Shown here one piece after another: positions 7,452 to 16,529 of a stretch of 64,000 nt of DNA; within the stretch, counting starts at the first letter, position 1; every line of letters begins with the position of its first letter. The notes beneath the pieces were generated by a model, which did no database searches, had not been told where the DNA came from, and saw nothing but the letters and a program-made list of their open reading frames with translations. The DNA lies in assembly GCF_004208635.1 (NCBI RefSeq), contig NZ_CP035806.1:372001-436000 (forward strand). The letters are read 5' to 3'. The position numbers were made by a program, and so were the translations under genes. Source of the DNA: Leucobacter triazinivorans. Its GTDB lineage: Bacteria > Actinomycetota > Actinomycetes > Actinomycetales > Microbacteriaceae.

Positions 7452-8026
7452 AGCTGCTGCCGCTGCCGGCCGGGCAGCTCCGGCTGCTGCTCGACCCCGA
7501 CGAGGCCGCGATGCTCGATCAACTGGTCTCGCAGCTCACCGAGCTGCTCCAGAGCCACAGCAGCACCGCACTGGATCCCGACCCGCTCTTCGCGAGCCTC
7601 GAGGTCGGCGGCTCGGACGAGATGCCCGAGGATCCGGCGCTGGCGCGCCTCTTCCCCGACGCGTACTCGGGCGACGACGACGCCGCGCAGTTCCGGCGCG
7701 TCACCGAGCAGGGCCTGCTGAACCGGAAGCTGCAGGACGCGATGCAGGTCACATCGGCGCTCGGCCTCGGCGGCGGCGTGCCCGGCGAGACCGAGTACGT
7801 CGAGGTCGAGATCTCCACCGAAACGCTGCCGGCCTGGGTGCGCACGGTTACGGCGCTGCGCCTGGCGATCGCTGCGCGGATCGGACTCGACACCGCCGAG
7901 GACCACGCGCGACTGGTCTCCGAGGACGAGACCCGTGGCACTGTGCTCGTGTTCGACTGGCTCGCGGCGATCCTGGAGTCCGTCCTGACGATCATGGCGC
8001 CGGGGCAGGATCCCGATCAGGGGTGA
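7448..8026 (+). CDS. DUF2017 family protein
   Basis: This 192-residue protein belongs to DUF2017, which is almost always encoded next to clpS in actinobacteria. The N-terminal [32 protein letters not shown] stretch (about residues 5-32) and a central [14 protein letters not shown] segment are typical. The C-terminal helices are rich in Leu and Ile. No membrane segment or catalytic motif is seen, and function is unknown. Conserved clustering suggests a role with Clp proteolysis. The ATG overlaps the clpS stop by 4 nt, and the 3' end overlaps the convergent dinB by 10 nt. Confidence 0.88.
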   Translation: MKLLPLPAGQLRLLLDPDEAAMLDQLVSQLTELLQSHSSTALDPDPLFASLEVGGSDEMPEDPALARLFPDAYSGDDDAAQFRRVTEQGLLNRKLQDAMQVTSALGLGGGVPGETEYVEVEISTETLPAWVRTVTALRLAIAARIGLDTAEDHARLVSEDETRGTVLVFDWLAAILESVLTIMAPGQDPDQG

Positions 8027-9279
8027 TGGCCGCCCCGGGCATCGTGCCGCTCCGGCGGCTGCAACGATCGCGGATCAACGACCTCATCGCGGCCGGTGAG
8101 CAGGCTCGCCGACGTCACGCCCGCGGCGCCGAAGCGGCCGCGCACGTCATCCACCGCCTGGTCGACGGCCCGCCATCCGTCGTCCTCGCTCCAGAGGCCC
8201 GCCGGCTCGCTGCCCGCATCGACCAGCTGCTCCGCCCGCACACCGATCAGGCGCACGGGCCGACCGGCAGCCCCCAGACCGGCGAAGAGCTCCGTCGCGG
8301 TGCGATAGATGCGCTGCGTCGCGTGCGTCGCCTCGGGAAGCGTGCGCGAGCGGGTGACGGTTTCGAAGCTCTCCCAGCGCACCTTGATCGAGATCGTACG
8401 CGCCTCGATCCCCGCCGCGCGCAGCCGCTCCCCCGTGCGCGTCGAGAGGCGCAGCAGCTCCCGATGCAGCGTGGCCGGATCGACCACGTCGTGCGCGAAG
8501 GTCTCCTCGTGGCCGATGCTCTTCTCGACCCGGGCGGTCTGCACCCGTCGCTCGTCGCGTCCGTTCGCGAGATCGTGGAGGCGTCGAGCGCTCGCGACGC
8601 CGACGATGCGCTCGAGCGACGGCAGCGGCTCGCGGGCGAGATCCGCCACGGTGCGAATGGCGCGGGCACCGAGTGCACGCGCGGTCGCCTGCCCGACGCC
8701 CCACATCGCCTCGACCGGCAGCGGATGCAGGAACTCCAGCGTGCGCTGCGGCGGCACCTCGAGCACCCCGTCCGGCTTGGCCCGCTGGGAGGCGAGCTTC
8801 GCCACGAACTTCGTGCCCGCGAGCCCCACCGATGCCGGCAGCCCGGTGCGATCCCGAACGCGCTCGCGCAGCTGCCGTGCGATCTCCGCCGGAGTGCCGA
8901 ACAGCCGCACGGACCCCGCCACGTCGAGAAAGGCCTCGTCGATGCTCAGTGGCTCGACGAGGGGCGTGAACTCCTGGAAGATCGCCATCACCGCTCGCGA
9001 CGCGCGCCGGTACTTCTCGAAGGTGGGGGGAACCAGCACGAGCTGGGGGCAGAGCTGCTTGGCCCGCACGACGGGCATCGCCGAACGCACACCGAAGCGC
9101 CGGGCCTCGTAGCTCGCGCTCGACACCACGGAGCGCGCCGTGTCGTGCGCCGCGGCTACGGGAAGGCCGCGCAGCTCCGGCCGGTCGAGCAGCTCGACCG
9201 AGACGAAGAACGAGTCCATGTCGACGTGCAGGATGGACGCGGAGCGTCGACCGCCGGGCTCCGTTTCCTCAGGACTCAT
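8017..9279 (-). CDS. dinB: DNA polymerase IV, Y family
   Basis: This 420-residue translesion polymerase has both catalytic motifs intact: HVDMDSFFVSVE (about residues 18-29) and SIDEAFLD (about 113-120). Helix-hairpin-helix and little-finger regions follow. It copies past damaged bases with low fidelity. Unlike the imuA-imuB-dnaE2 cassette at 51156, no LexA-type palindrome is visible upstream. A weak -10-like TGCAAT lies 6 nt before the ATG. It is downstream of the Gfo/Idh/MocA gene on the same strand, with a 58-nt gap, and its 3' end overlaps DUF2017. No clear C-terminal clamp-binding motif was recognised. Confidence 0.95.
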   Translation of the reverse strand: MSPEETEPGGRRSASILHVDMDSFFVSVELLDRPELRGLPVAAAHDTARSVVSSASYEARRFGVRSAMPVVRAKQLCPQLVLVPPTFEKYRRASRAVMAIFQEFTPLVEPLSIDEAFLDVAGSVRLFGTPAEIARQLRERVRDRTGLPASVGLAGTKFVAKLASQRAKPDGVLEVPPQRTLEFLHPLPVEAMWGVGQATARALGARAIRTVADLAREPLPSLERIVGVASARRLHDLANGRDERRVQTARVEKSIGHEETFAHDVVDPATLHRELLRLSTRTGERLRAAGIEARTISIKVRWESFETVTRSRTLPEATHATQRIYRTATELFAGLGAAGRPVRLIGVRAEQLVDAGSEPAGLWSEDDGWRAVDQAVDDVRGRFGAAGVTSASLLTGRDEVVDPRSLQPPERHDARGGHHP

Positions 9280-9337
9280 GCCCCCATTGCATCACACGCC
9301 GCTGACACGAGTACCGGTACCGGCTCTTGACCTCAGC

Positions 9338-10426
9338 CTATTCTCGGGCACCACACGCATCAGAGCGACCCTCAATACACGGTAGGGTGATCTCACGCTG
9401 CTGCTGCGCCGACCGCTGCGCGGCGAGCGCGAAGGCCAGCACCTCGCGCCCCTGCTCGGCCGTGAGCTTGGGGTCGCGGCCGGTCTCCAGCGCCTCCACG
9501 AAGTCGCGGCCCGAGCGGATGAAGCTCTCCTCCCAGCCGATCGGGACGTTGTCGTAGCTGGTGAGCACCCCGTCGGCGTAGACCTGCACGGCGGGCTGGT
9601 CGAAGAGGCGGCCGTGACCCTGCGCCACCCAGATCACCCCCTTCGTGCCGGTGATCTCGACCCGGTCGTCCTGCGCATAGTGATTGGTCTTGAGCAGCAG
9701 CTCGGGCGAATAGACGACCTCGAGCGACCCGATCGCGCCGTTCTCATGGGTCCAGCTGACGATCGACGGAGCGTCGAGCATGCCGTCCGGCGTCGTCCCG
9801 ATGAACGCGTGGATGCGCGTGGGCAGGCCGAGGAAGTGCCAAGCGACCGCGAACTTGTGGTGCCCGTCGTCGAATACCAGGGGCCCGCCGCCGCACATCT
9901 CGGGGTTCACGCGCCAGGCCTGGGCCGCAGCAGGCACATGCCACTGCGTGGGGCTCATCCCGGGGTTCGACTTCAGGCGGATGCCCACGATCTCGCCGAT
10001 CGTGCCCGCGTCGACGATCTCCTTCGCCTTCATCAGCGGCGGGTAGAAGACGAAGTTCTCGAACACCTTGAAGCGCACGCCGCATTCGCGGGCCAGCTCG
10101 ATCAGGGCATCGGCGTCGGCGACCGACAGCGTCATAGGCTTCTGCAGCGAGACGTGCTTGCCGGCGCGCATCGCGTCGGAGGCGATCGAGAGGTGCAGAT
10201 GGTGAGGCACCAGGATCTCGACCATGTCGATGTCCGGCCGGGCCAGCAGCTCGCGATGATCCGTGTGCACACCGCGCTCCGGCACGCCCCAGGCGGCGGC
10301 GCGGTCGCGCGCCAGCGCCTCATTCGAATCGCAGACCGCGGCGATCGTCGCATTCTCCAGGCCGTCGTAGGCGGCGGCGTGCAGATCGGAGATTCGGCCG
10401 CATCCGATGATTCCAACGTTGAGCAT
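9338..10426 (-). CDS. Gfo/Idh/MocA-family dehydrogenase (inositol dehydrogenase-like)
   Basis: This 362-residue NAD(P)-dependent dehydrogenase has the Rossmann motif GIIGCGRIS (residues 5-13). The catalytic lysine K96 lies in QKP, where the family usually has EKP. FDDGHHKF (185-192) provides the D-x3-H pair corresponding to the Asp/His of inositol dehydrogenase IolG. It should oxidise a hydroxyl of a sugar or cyclitol to a ketone. It is the last gene of the leftward operon with the ABC importer, consistent with acting on the imported substrate. The exact substrate cannot be told from sequence. Confidence 0.9.
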   Translation of the reverse strand: MLNVGIIGCGRISDLHAAAYDGLENATIAAVCDSNEALARDRAAAWGVPERGVHTDHRELLARPDIDMVEILVPHHLHLSIASDAMRAGKHVSLQKPMTLSVADADALIELARECGVRFKVFENFVFYPPLMKAKEIVDAGTIGEIVGIRLKSNPGMSPTQWHVPAAAQAWRVNPEMCGGGPLVFDDGHHKFAVAWHFLGLPTRIHAFIGTTPDGMLDAPSIVSWTHENGAIGSLEVVYSPELLLKTNHYAQDDRVEITGTKGVIWVAQGHGRLFDQPAVQVYADGVLTSYDNVPIGWEESFIRSGRDFVEALETGRDPKLTAEQGREVLAFALAAQRSAQQQREITLPCIEGRSDACGARE

Positions 10427-10459
10427 CTGTGGTTCCTTTCCGCGCGATGCGGGGTCGTG

Positions 10460-11335
10460 TCAGCCTTTCACAGCGCCCGCGGTGAGGCCCGCGGTGAACT
10501 GCTTCTGGAAGAAGATGAAGATGATGATCGTGGGCAGACTGGCGCATACGGCGACCGCGGCCTGGATGCCGTAGGCGGTCGTGTAGGGGCCCTGCAGTGC
10601 CAGCAGGCCCACCATCGCCGACTTCATCTCGTCGCTCCGAGTGAAGACGAGGGGGTAGAGGAAGTCGTTCCAGATGAAGGTGAACTGCAGCGTCGCCAAC
10701 GCGGCGAGCGCGGGGCGAGCGACCGGCAGCACGAGCGAGACCAGCACGCGCAGTTCGCCGGCGCCGTCGATGATACCGGCCTCGCGCAACTCATCGGGGA
10801 TGCTCTCGAAAAAGTTCTTCATCATGAGCGTGCACAGCGCGACGCCGTATCCCGCATGCACGATGATCATCGGCCAGAGGGTGTCGTAGAGGTTCAGCGC
10901 CGTGAACGAGCGGAACAGTGGCAGCAGCAGGATCTGCGGGGGGATGAACAGCCCGGAGACGAGGAAGAGGGTGATGAACTTCTCGCCGCGGGGCTTGAAC
11001 TTCGCCAGCGAATAGCCGGAGAGCACCCCGAGCGCCACCGAGATCAGCGTGGCGGGCACGGTGATGAGGAACGAGTTGACGATGTAGCGCCACATGCCCG
11101 TCTCGGCCCACAGCCGCACGTAGTTGTCGGCGGTGAGCTGCGCGCTCCAAGTCCAGAGGCCATCGTTCGCGATGCTGGCCTCGGTGCGCATCGAGGTGAA
11201 GAGGATGCCGAGGATGGGCGCGACGAAGGTGAGGCCGGCCACGATCATGAGCGCGAGCAGCAGGACCCGGGACGCGTCCATCCGGCGCTTCGGCTTCTTG
11301 CCCTGCGGCAGCAGGAGGAGGCTGGTGGTCGTCAT
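10460..11335 (-). CDS. Sugar-type ABC transporter permease (MalG-like)
   Basis: This 291-residue inner-membrane protein has six predicted membrane segments. It has the EAA loop typical of carbohydrate-importer permeases: ELREAGIIDGAGELRVLVSLV near residue 190. It pairs with the upstream MalF-like permease, with start and stop overlapping by 4 nt, to form the translocation pore. No ATPase gene is present in the locus, so a shared MsiK-type ATPase encoded elsewhere is likely, as is common in actinobacteria. The Gfo/Idh/MocA gene follows after 33 nt. Confidence 0.93.
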   Translation of the reverse strand: MTTTSLLLLPQGKKPKRRMDASRVLLLALMIVAGLTFVAPILGILFTSMRTEASIANDGLWTWSAQLTADNYVRLWAETGMWRYIVNSFLITVPATLISVALGVLSGYSLAKFKPRGEKFITLFLVSGLFIPPQILLLPLFRSFTALNLYDTLWPMIIVHAGYGVALCTLMMKNFFESIPDELREAGIIDGAGELRVLVSLVLPVARPALAALATLQFTFIWNDFLYPLVFTRSDEMKSAMVGLLALQGPYTTAYGIQAAVAVCASLPTIIIFIFFQKQFTAGLTAGAVKG

Positions 11336-12207
11336 TGCTGGGCTCCCTTGCGGCCGGTCCACCAGAAGAAGGTGCCGATGATGGCGGTGGTGAGGAGGAA
11401 GAGGATCACGACCGCCGCGCTCGAGTAGCCGGCGTCGTAGTTGGTGAACGCGATCCGGTAGCTGAAGAGGGCCAGGGTCTCGGTCGTGCGGAAGGGGCCG
11501 CCGGAGGTCATGACGTAGACGATGTCGAAGCTCTTGAGCGCGTTGATCAGCGCGAGCGACATGACCACGATAAGCGCGGGGTTGAGCGCGGGCCACGTGA
11601 CGTGCCTGAAGTGCTGCCAGTGGCTCGCGCCGTCGAGCTTCGCCGCCTCCGAAAGGTCTGCGGAGACGCCCGTGAGGCCGGCGAGGAAGATGATGACGCC
11701 GAGCGCGATCTGCTGCCAGCTCCAGGCGACGAGGACCGCGGCGAGCGCGGTGCCCGAGTCTGCGAGCCACGGGCGGGCGAGGTCGCCGAGGCCGATCGCC
11801 TGCAGCACGATGTTGATGAGTCCGTTGTCGGGCCGCATCAGCCACATCCAGACCTGCCCGACGACGACGAGCGAGAGGGCGAGGGGCAGGAAGAACATGG
11901 TCTTCACGAACTTGCCGAGAACGGTCAGCTTGCCCAGCATGACCGCGATGAGCAGCGAGAGCGCGACGGGGGCGGTGACGGCGACCACCGTCCAGACGAC
12001 CGTGACTCGCAGCGAGCTCCAGAACGCCTCGTCGCCAAATAGTCGCTGGTAGTTCGCGAAGCCGACGAAGTCGGAATCGCCTCCGAGCGTGGAGGCGTTC
12101 GTCATGCTGTCGCTGAACGAGATGACGGCCGGCACGAACACGATGATCGTATAGGCCGCGAGGGGCAGGGACAGGAAGATCCATGCCCATAGGGTCTTGT
12201 GCTTCAT
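11332..12207 (-). CDS. Sugar-type ABC transporter permease (MalF-like)
   Basis: This 291-residue membrane protein has an N-terminal hydrophobic anchor (WAWIFLSLPLAAYTIIVF) and further spans. Its EAA-type loop is DLSEAAKLDGASHWQHFRHV. It is the first permease of a CUT1-family importer together with the overlapping downstream gene. A stem-loop lies between it and the substrate-binding protein gene, which commonly lowers permease expression relative to the abundant binding lipoprotein. Confidence 0.93.
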   Translation of the reverse strand: MKHKTLWAWIFLSLPLAAYTIIVFVPAVISFSDSMTNASTLGGDSDFVGFANYQRLFGDEAFWSSLRVTVVWTVVAVTAPVALSLLIAVMLGKLTVLGKFVKTMFFLPLALSLVVVGQVWMWLMRPDNGLINIVLQAIGLGDLARPWLADSGTALAAVLVAWSWQQIALGVIIFLAGLTGVSADLSEAAKLDGASHWQHFRHVTWPALNPALIVVMSLALINALKSFDIVYVMTSGGPFRTTETLALFSYRIAFTNYDAGYSSAAVVILFLLTTAIIGTFFWWTGRKGAQQ

Positions 12208-12238
12208 CGCTCCTTCTCCAGGCGGAAGTGGCAGACGA

Positions 12239-12271
12239 CTCCCGCCGCGGGCGCACAGCCCACGACGGGAG
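12239..12271 (-). promoter_or_regulatory. Stem-loop between binding-protein and permease genes
   Basis: CTCCCG (12239-12244) pairs with CGGGAG (12266-12271), with an inner GGGC/GCCC pair around a short loop. It sits just after the binding-protein stop. Such hairpins stabilise the upstream message or attenuate transcription in sugar ABC operons. No T-run is present, so partial attenuation or RNase protection is more likely than full termination. Confidence 0.4.
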
Positions 12272-12279
12272 CCGTTCGA

Positions 12280-13590
12280 TCAGTACAGCGACTCGACCTG
12301 GGCCTGCAGCTGGGCCAGGAAGTCCTCGTACGAGGCCGGGCTGTCGACGAACATGGCGAGCATGTTCAGGCCCTCGGACGAGACCTCGGGCGGAGTGGCG
12401 AGGTCGTAGTTGAAGTTGAAGCTCGGCGTCTCGGCGACGATCTTCGCGGCGTTCTGCATTACCTGGTTCTGCTCGCTCATGTCGGCGTCGACGTTCGGGG
12501 CGAGGCCGCCGGCCGCGAGCGCCATGGTGCGCTGCGCGTCGGCCGAGGCGAGGCAGGCGAGCACCTGGTCGGTCGACTCGCTGTTGGCGCCCTTGGCGGG
12601 CACGATCCAGCCGTCCACGGGGCCGAGGGCGGAGGGCTCGACGCCGGGATCGATCTCGGGGAACGGGAACATGTCGTAGCCGGTAACCGGTTCGACGCCG
12701 TTCGAGTCCCAGGCGCCCGTCACCCAGGTGCCCATGAGCGTCATGGCCGCGGTGCCGCCCGAGACCTGGTTCGCGGCGTCGTTCGCGTCGATGCCGTTCG
12801 GGCTGTCGTTGAAGTAGCCCTTGTCGAAGAGCTCCTTCCACATCTCGAACGCGCGAGCGACCTCAGGATCGGTGTACGAGGCCTCACCGCTCATGAGCTG
12901 GGCACGGTAGTCGGGGCCCGCCGTGCGCAGCAGGATGTAGTCGAACCAGAACTGCGCGGGCCAGCGATCCTTCGAGCCGAGCGCGAACGGGGTCACGCCG
13001 TTGGCCTTGAGCTTGTCCGCGGCGTCCATCAGCTCGTCCCAGGTCGCGGGCATCTCGGTGATGCCGGCGTCGGCCATGACCGTCGGATTGTAGAAGAGCC
13101 CGACATAGTGGTAGACGAACGGCAGCAGGTACTTCTCGCCGTCGTAGACGGATGCGGATTCGGTCATGCCGCTCGGGATCACGGCGTCGAGGTCGTTCGC
13201 CTCCCAAAGGCCGTCGATCGGGCGCAGCAGATCCTTCTCGACCAGCGACGCGGTCTTTGCGCCCGCCCAGTAGGAGGCGAGGCTCGGCGGGTTGCCGCCG
13301 GCGAGCTGCACGAGAATCGAGTCCTTGAACGCCTCCTGGCCCATGGGGCCATTGCTGATGGTGGCGCCGGTCTCGGTCCCGCACATCGGGATGATCTCTT
13401 TGAAGGCGGCTTCGCCGAACGCATCGCTGAAGTAGTGCGTCAGGCTGACGTCGCCGCTGCCGGTGCCTTCCCCATCCCCCGAGCCGGAGGGCCCTGAGCA
13501 CGCCGAGAGCAGCAGGCTCGACGTGGCGACCAGCGCGGTCAGTGCGACGACGCGCTTCGCCGCACGATTCTTCATTGAGGTGGGGTGCAT
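12280..13590 (-). CDS. Extracellular sugar-binding lipoprotein of ABC importer
   Basis: This 436-residue lipoprotein has a basic N-terminus, a hydrophobic signal and the lipobox LLSAC, with the lipidated Cys near residue 31. A Gly/Ser-rich linker then leads into a family 1 solute-binding fold (MalE/UgpB-like). It captures the substrate outside the membrane for the two adjacent permeases. The ATG at 13590 has a clear AAGGAG ribosome binding site. An ATG 15 nt downstream lacks one. It follows the regulator gene by 25 nt on the same strand. Confidence 0.93.
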   Translation of the reverse strand: MHPTSMKNRAAKRVVALTALVATSSLLLSACSGPSGSGDGEGTGSGDVSLTHYFSDAFGEAAFKEIIPMCGTETGATISNGPMGQEAFKDSILVQLAGGNPPSLASYWAGAKTASLVEKDLLRPIDGLWEANDLDAVIPSGMTESASVYDGEKYLLPFVYHYVGLFYNPTVMADAGITEMPATWDELMDAADKLKANGVTPFALGSKDRWPAQFWFDYILLRTAGPDYRAQLMSGEASYTDPEVARAFEMWKELFDKGYFNDSPNGIDANDAANQVSGGTAAMTLMGTWVTGAWDSNGVEPVTGYDMFPFPEIDPGVEPSALGPVDGWIVPAKGANSESTDQVLACLASADAQRTMALAAGGLAPNVDADMSEQNQVMQNAAKIVAETPSFNFNYDLATPPEVSSEGLNMLAMFVDSPASYEDFLAQLQAQVESLY

Positions 13591-13615
13591 CCTTGCTCCT
13601 TGTTCGATGGTTGTA

Positions 13616-14407
13616 TCAGGTACCGCGAAGGGGTTTGCCGCCGAGCCGCTCGGTGATGAGCGCGGCGACCTCCGAGACGCGCCGACCGCGATGGTCGAGC
13701 GCCCCGTCCGCGAGAACCACGGCCAGACCGGAGATGCCGATCGAGCCCACGACGGCTCCCGAGTAGTCGAGGATCGGCGCCGCGACGCAGCTGACGCCGA
13801 TGTTCAGTTCTTCCCGGTCGGAGGTGTAGCCGATCCGGCGGGCCGAGCTGATCTCGTCCCAGAGCCCGTCGAGCGTGCTGATCGTGCGGTCGGTGAACCG
13901 CTCGAGGTCTCCGGGCAGGAGATCGTTCAGCTCTTCGGGTGTGGCGAGGAGGAAGAGGGCCTTCCCCGTCGCGGAGGCGTGGATCGGGGGCTGGACGCCG
14001 ATCTCGGTCTCGACGCTGGCTCCGCTCTTCGACGACCCCTCGCGCGCGATGTAGACCCCGCCGCGGCTCAGCCGCCTGGCCAGGTGGACCGGAGCGTCGA
14101 GCTCTTCGCTGAGCGCGCGCATGAACGGGATGGCCACGACTGCCAGGTTCTGCTGTCGCAGCAACGTGCCCGCCATGCGGAAGAGGGAGCCTGATGGGAA
14201 GAAGAGCTTGGTGTGCTCGTCCTGCTCGACGTAGCCGCGATCCGCGAGCGACCGGAGCACTCTGTGGATGTTGCCCTTGTCCGCTCCCAGCTCTGCCGCG
14301 ATGTTGGTTACGCCGATACCGCTGGAGTTCGCCGAGACGACCTCCAGTACGTCGAGGCCCGTATGCAGGGCTCCCGATTGCTTCACTGCCGTTGTTGTTG
14401 TATTCAT
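13616..14407 (-). CDS. IclR-family transcriptional regulator
   Basis: This 263-residue regulator has an N-terminal winged helix-turn-helix (about residues 12-65, with GVTNIAAELGADKGNIHRVL). A C-terminal GAF-like effector domain contains SATGKALF and GYTSDREELNIGVSCVAAPI. Proteins of this family control sugar-acid and aromatic catabolism genes in response to a pathway metabolite. It is the first gene of the leftward transport operon and faces the enzyme operon across a 215-nt region with palindromes. I start it at 14407, where AGGAAG precedes the ATG. The frame is open farther upstream but lacks support. Confidence 0.9.
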   Translation of the reverse strand: MNTTTTAVKQSGALHTGLDVLEVVSANSSGIGVTNIAAELGADKGNIHRVLRSLADRGYVEQDEHTKLFFPSGSLFRMAGTLLRQQNLAVVAIPFMRALSEELDAPVHLARRLSRGGVYIAREGSSKSGASVETEIGVQPPIHASATGKALFLLATPEELNDLLPGDLERFTDRTISTLDGLWDEISSARRIGYTSDREELNIGVSCVAAPILDYSGAVVGSIGISGLAVVLADGALDHRGRRVSEVAALITERLGGKPLRGT

Positions 14408-14547
14408 GCCCTCAATCTTCCTGCACCCGCTCCGCGCGCCGAGTTCGGCGCTCCCGCGGATCCCGAGAGCCGTCGCGCTGGGCGCGGCGGCGACCGGGAT
14501 GCGGTCGAGGGGCGGGGTGAGGGACATGAAACGAGATCCTTTTCGAG

Positions 14548-14615
14548 ACAACAGTTTTGTTTGGGATGATCTATTTTTACAACACTGTTGCGCTTTTGGC
14601 AACATGCGGTAATCT
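14548..14615. promoter_or_regulatory. Divergent promoter region with candidate IclR operators
   Basis: Overlapping dyads occur here: ACAACAGTTTTGTT (14548-14561), CAACACTGTTG (14580-14590) and GTTGC-(7 nt)-GCAAC (14587-14603). A -35-like TTGCGC (14588-14593) and a -10-like TAATCT (14610-14615) are spaced by 16 nt. They end 7 nt before the ATG at 14623, which suggests a leaderless message. The dyads cover the -35 element, so the IclR regulator could block or recruit polymerase here. The AT-rich stretch is unusual for this genome. Confidence 0.5.
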
Positions 14616-14622
14616 GAACGTT

Positions 14623-16527
14623 ATGGAAGACGACCTCACCCCCTCCCGCGCGGAGCGCGCGGCGCGCGCGGACGCCATCGCCCGTCACGGCGGAGTCATC
14701 GCCGCGCTCGACGCCGGCGCGCTGCCCCAGCACCTCGAGATCACCGTCGCAGAGGCCGTGATCCTCGGCCTGCTCGTGCAGGACGTGCGCACGTTCATCG
14801 GCATCTTCGGCCACGGCAGCACGGATCTCGGCGAGGCCATGAGGGTGTACGAGGCGGCCGGGCTGCTCCGCACGCACGCGGTGCGCAACGAGGTCGAGGC
14901 CGCCCACGCGGCCACGGCACTCCGCTGGAGCACCGGGCAGAAGTCGGCCGTCTTCACCTCGATCGGCCCCGGTGCCCTGCAGGCCATGGCCGGCAGCCTC
15001 GCAGCGGCCAGCGACGGCATCGGAGTCTGGCACGTCTACGCGGACGAGACGACCGAAGCCGAGGGCGAGAACATGCAGCAGCTGCCCCGCGGCGAGCAGG
15101 AGCAGTTCTTGCGCCTCACCTCGACGATGGGCCCCTCGTACTCGCTGCACACCCCGTGGGCGCTGCCCGAGGCCCTCCGGCGCGGGCTCAACGCCGTCGA
15201 CGATCCCCACCGCGGGCAGCCCTTCTTCCTGCTGCTGCCCATCAACGTGCAGCCTCAGACCTTCACGCTCAATCTCCGCGCCCTGCCCACCGCCGCCCCG
15301 CCGCGGCTCGGCGCCGCCGCGGGATCCTACGAGGAGGTCGCCCGCCTGCTGATCGAGAGCCCCCGGATCGTCGTCAAAGCGGGTGCCGGCGCGCTCGACT
15401 CCGGCGCCGAGATCGCCGAGCTGCTCGACCTCATCGACGGCTTCCTCGTCACCACCCCCCGGGCATCGGGCCTCCTGCCCCACGACCACCCCCGCAACTG
15501 CGGCGTCGGCGGCTCGAAGGGATCCATCAGCGGCAACCACGCCATGGAGCACGCCGAGATCCTCGTCAACGTCGGCGCCCGCCCCGTCTGCCAATCCGAC
15601 ATGTCGCGCACCGGCTACCCTCGCGTGCGCCGCGTCGTGAACATCAACACCGACGTCTCCGCCGTCACGCACTACAACCTCACCACCGCACTCCGCGGCG
15701 ACGCCGCGGCGACGCTACGGGAGCTCATCGGCGCCGCGCGCCGGCTCGGCGCCGGGACGCAGCGAGAGGGGGCGCCGCAGCCGCTCGAGAGCGAATGGGC
15801 GCGCGAATGCGCCGCCGCGCGCCGGGCCTGGCGCGATCATGCGCACGTGCGCTACGAGAACGAGACGCTCTTCGACCCCGTGTGGGGCAGAGAAGTGCTC
15901 ACCCAGCCCGCCGCGATCCACCTCGTCACCCGCTGGGCGCGCGAGCACGACGCCGTCTCGTTCTTCGACGCGGGCGACGTGCAGGCCAACGGGTTCCAGA
16001 TCGTCGAGGACGAGCGGCCCGGCCAGTCGATCACCGAGACCGGGGCCAGCTACATGGGCTTCGCATCCAGCGCGCTGCTCGCCACGGGCATCGCCGACCG
16101 GCCCTTCTACGGCGTGGCCCTCACCGGAGACGGATCATTCTCGATGAACCCCCAGATCCTCATCGACGGCGTCGAGCACCGCTCGCGCGGCACCATCGTG
16201 CTCTTCGACAACCGGCGCCAGGGTGCCATCTCGTCGCTGCAGCGCGACCAGTACGGCGCCGACTACGCGACCAGCGATCGGGTGGAGGTCGACTACGTCG
16301 GATGGGCCGAAGCCGTCGTCGGCGTCCGCGGCATCTTCGGCGGCACGAGCCTCGCCGAGCTCGAGGCCGCCCTCGACGAGGCCCACGAGCACGACGGCCT
16401 CAGCCTGATCCACGTCCCCGTCTACTTCGGCGACGACCCGCTGGGAGGCATGGGAGCCTTCGGCCGCTGGAACGTCGGCAACAACGTCGCCGAGACCCAG
16501 GCACTTCGACACGGAACGGACCTCTGA
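14623..16527 (+). CDS. ThDP-dependent IolD-like hydrolase
   Basis: This 634-residue protein follows the layout of IolD, the ThDP enzyme that opens the ring of trihydroxycyclohexane-1,2-dione in inositol breakdown. FGHGS (62-66) and the cofactor-activating glutamate E90 (RNEVEAAHAA) come first. SIGPGALQAM, the ThDP-binding GDGSFSMNPQ with FDNRRQ 27 residues later, and a C-terminal GRWNVGNNVAE matching the IolD tail follow. Length equals that of IolD. It probably cleaves a C-C bond in a cyclic or 1,2-diketone substrate. It leads an operon with an aldehyde dehydrogenase 2 nt downstream and an Fe-S dehydratase. No ribosome binding site is seen. Orthology to true IolD is not assured. Confidence 0.85.
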   Translation: MEDDLTPSRAERAARADAIARHGGVIAALDAGALPQHLEITVAEAVILGLLVQDVRTFIGIFGHGSTDLGEAMRVYEAAGLLRTHAVRNEVEAAHAATALRWSTGQKSAVFTSIGPGALQAMAGSLAAASDGIGVWHVYADETTEAEGENMQQLPRGEQEQFLRLTSTMGPSYSLHTPWALPEALRRGLNAVDDPHRGQPFFLLLPINVQPQTFTLNLRALPTAAPPRLGAAAGSYEEVARLLIESPRIVVKAGAGALDSGAEIAELLDLIDGFLVTTPRASGLLPHDHPRNCGVGGSKGSISGNHAMEHAEILVNVGARPVCQSDMSRTGYPRVRRVVNINTDVSAVTHYNLTTALRGDAAATLRELIGAARRLGAGTQREGAPQPLESEWARECAAARRAWRDHAHVRYENETLFDPVWGREVLTQPAAIHLVTRWAREHDAVSFFDAGDVQANGFQIVEDERPGQSITETGASYMGFASSALLATGIADRPFYGVALTGDGSFSMNPQILIDGVEHRSRGTIVLFDNRRQGAISSLQRDQYGADYATSDRVEVDYVGWAEAVVGVRGIFGGTSLAELEAALDEAHEHDGLSLIHVPVYFGDDPLGGMGAFGRWNVGNNVAETQALRHGTDL

Positions 16528-16529
16528 CC

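Noticed and set aside
10460..12841. A 793-codon open frame on the minus strand
   Set aside because: Only the 10460-11335 part is a real permease. The remainder is a high-GC shadow of the second permease and the binding protein in other frames.
15156..16529. Long Arg/Pro-rich frame before the aldehyde dehydrogenase
   Set aside because: It is out of frame with the IolD-like gene on the same strand and has typical shadow composition. The dehydrogenase itself starts at 16530.
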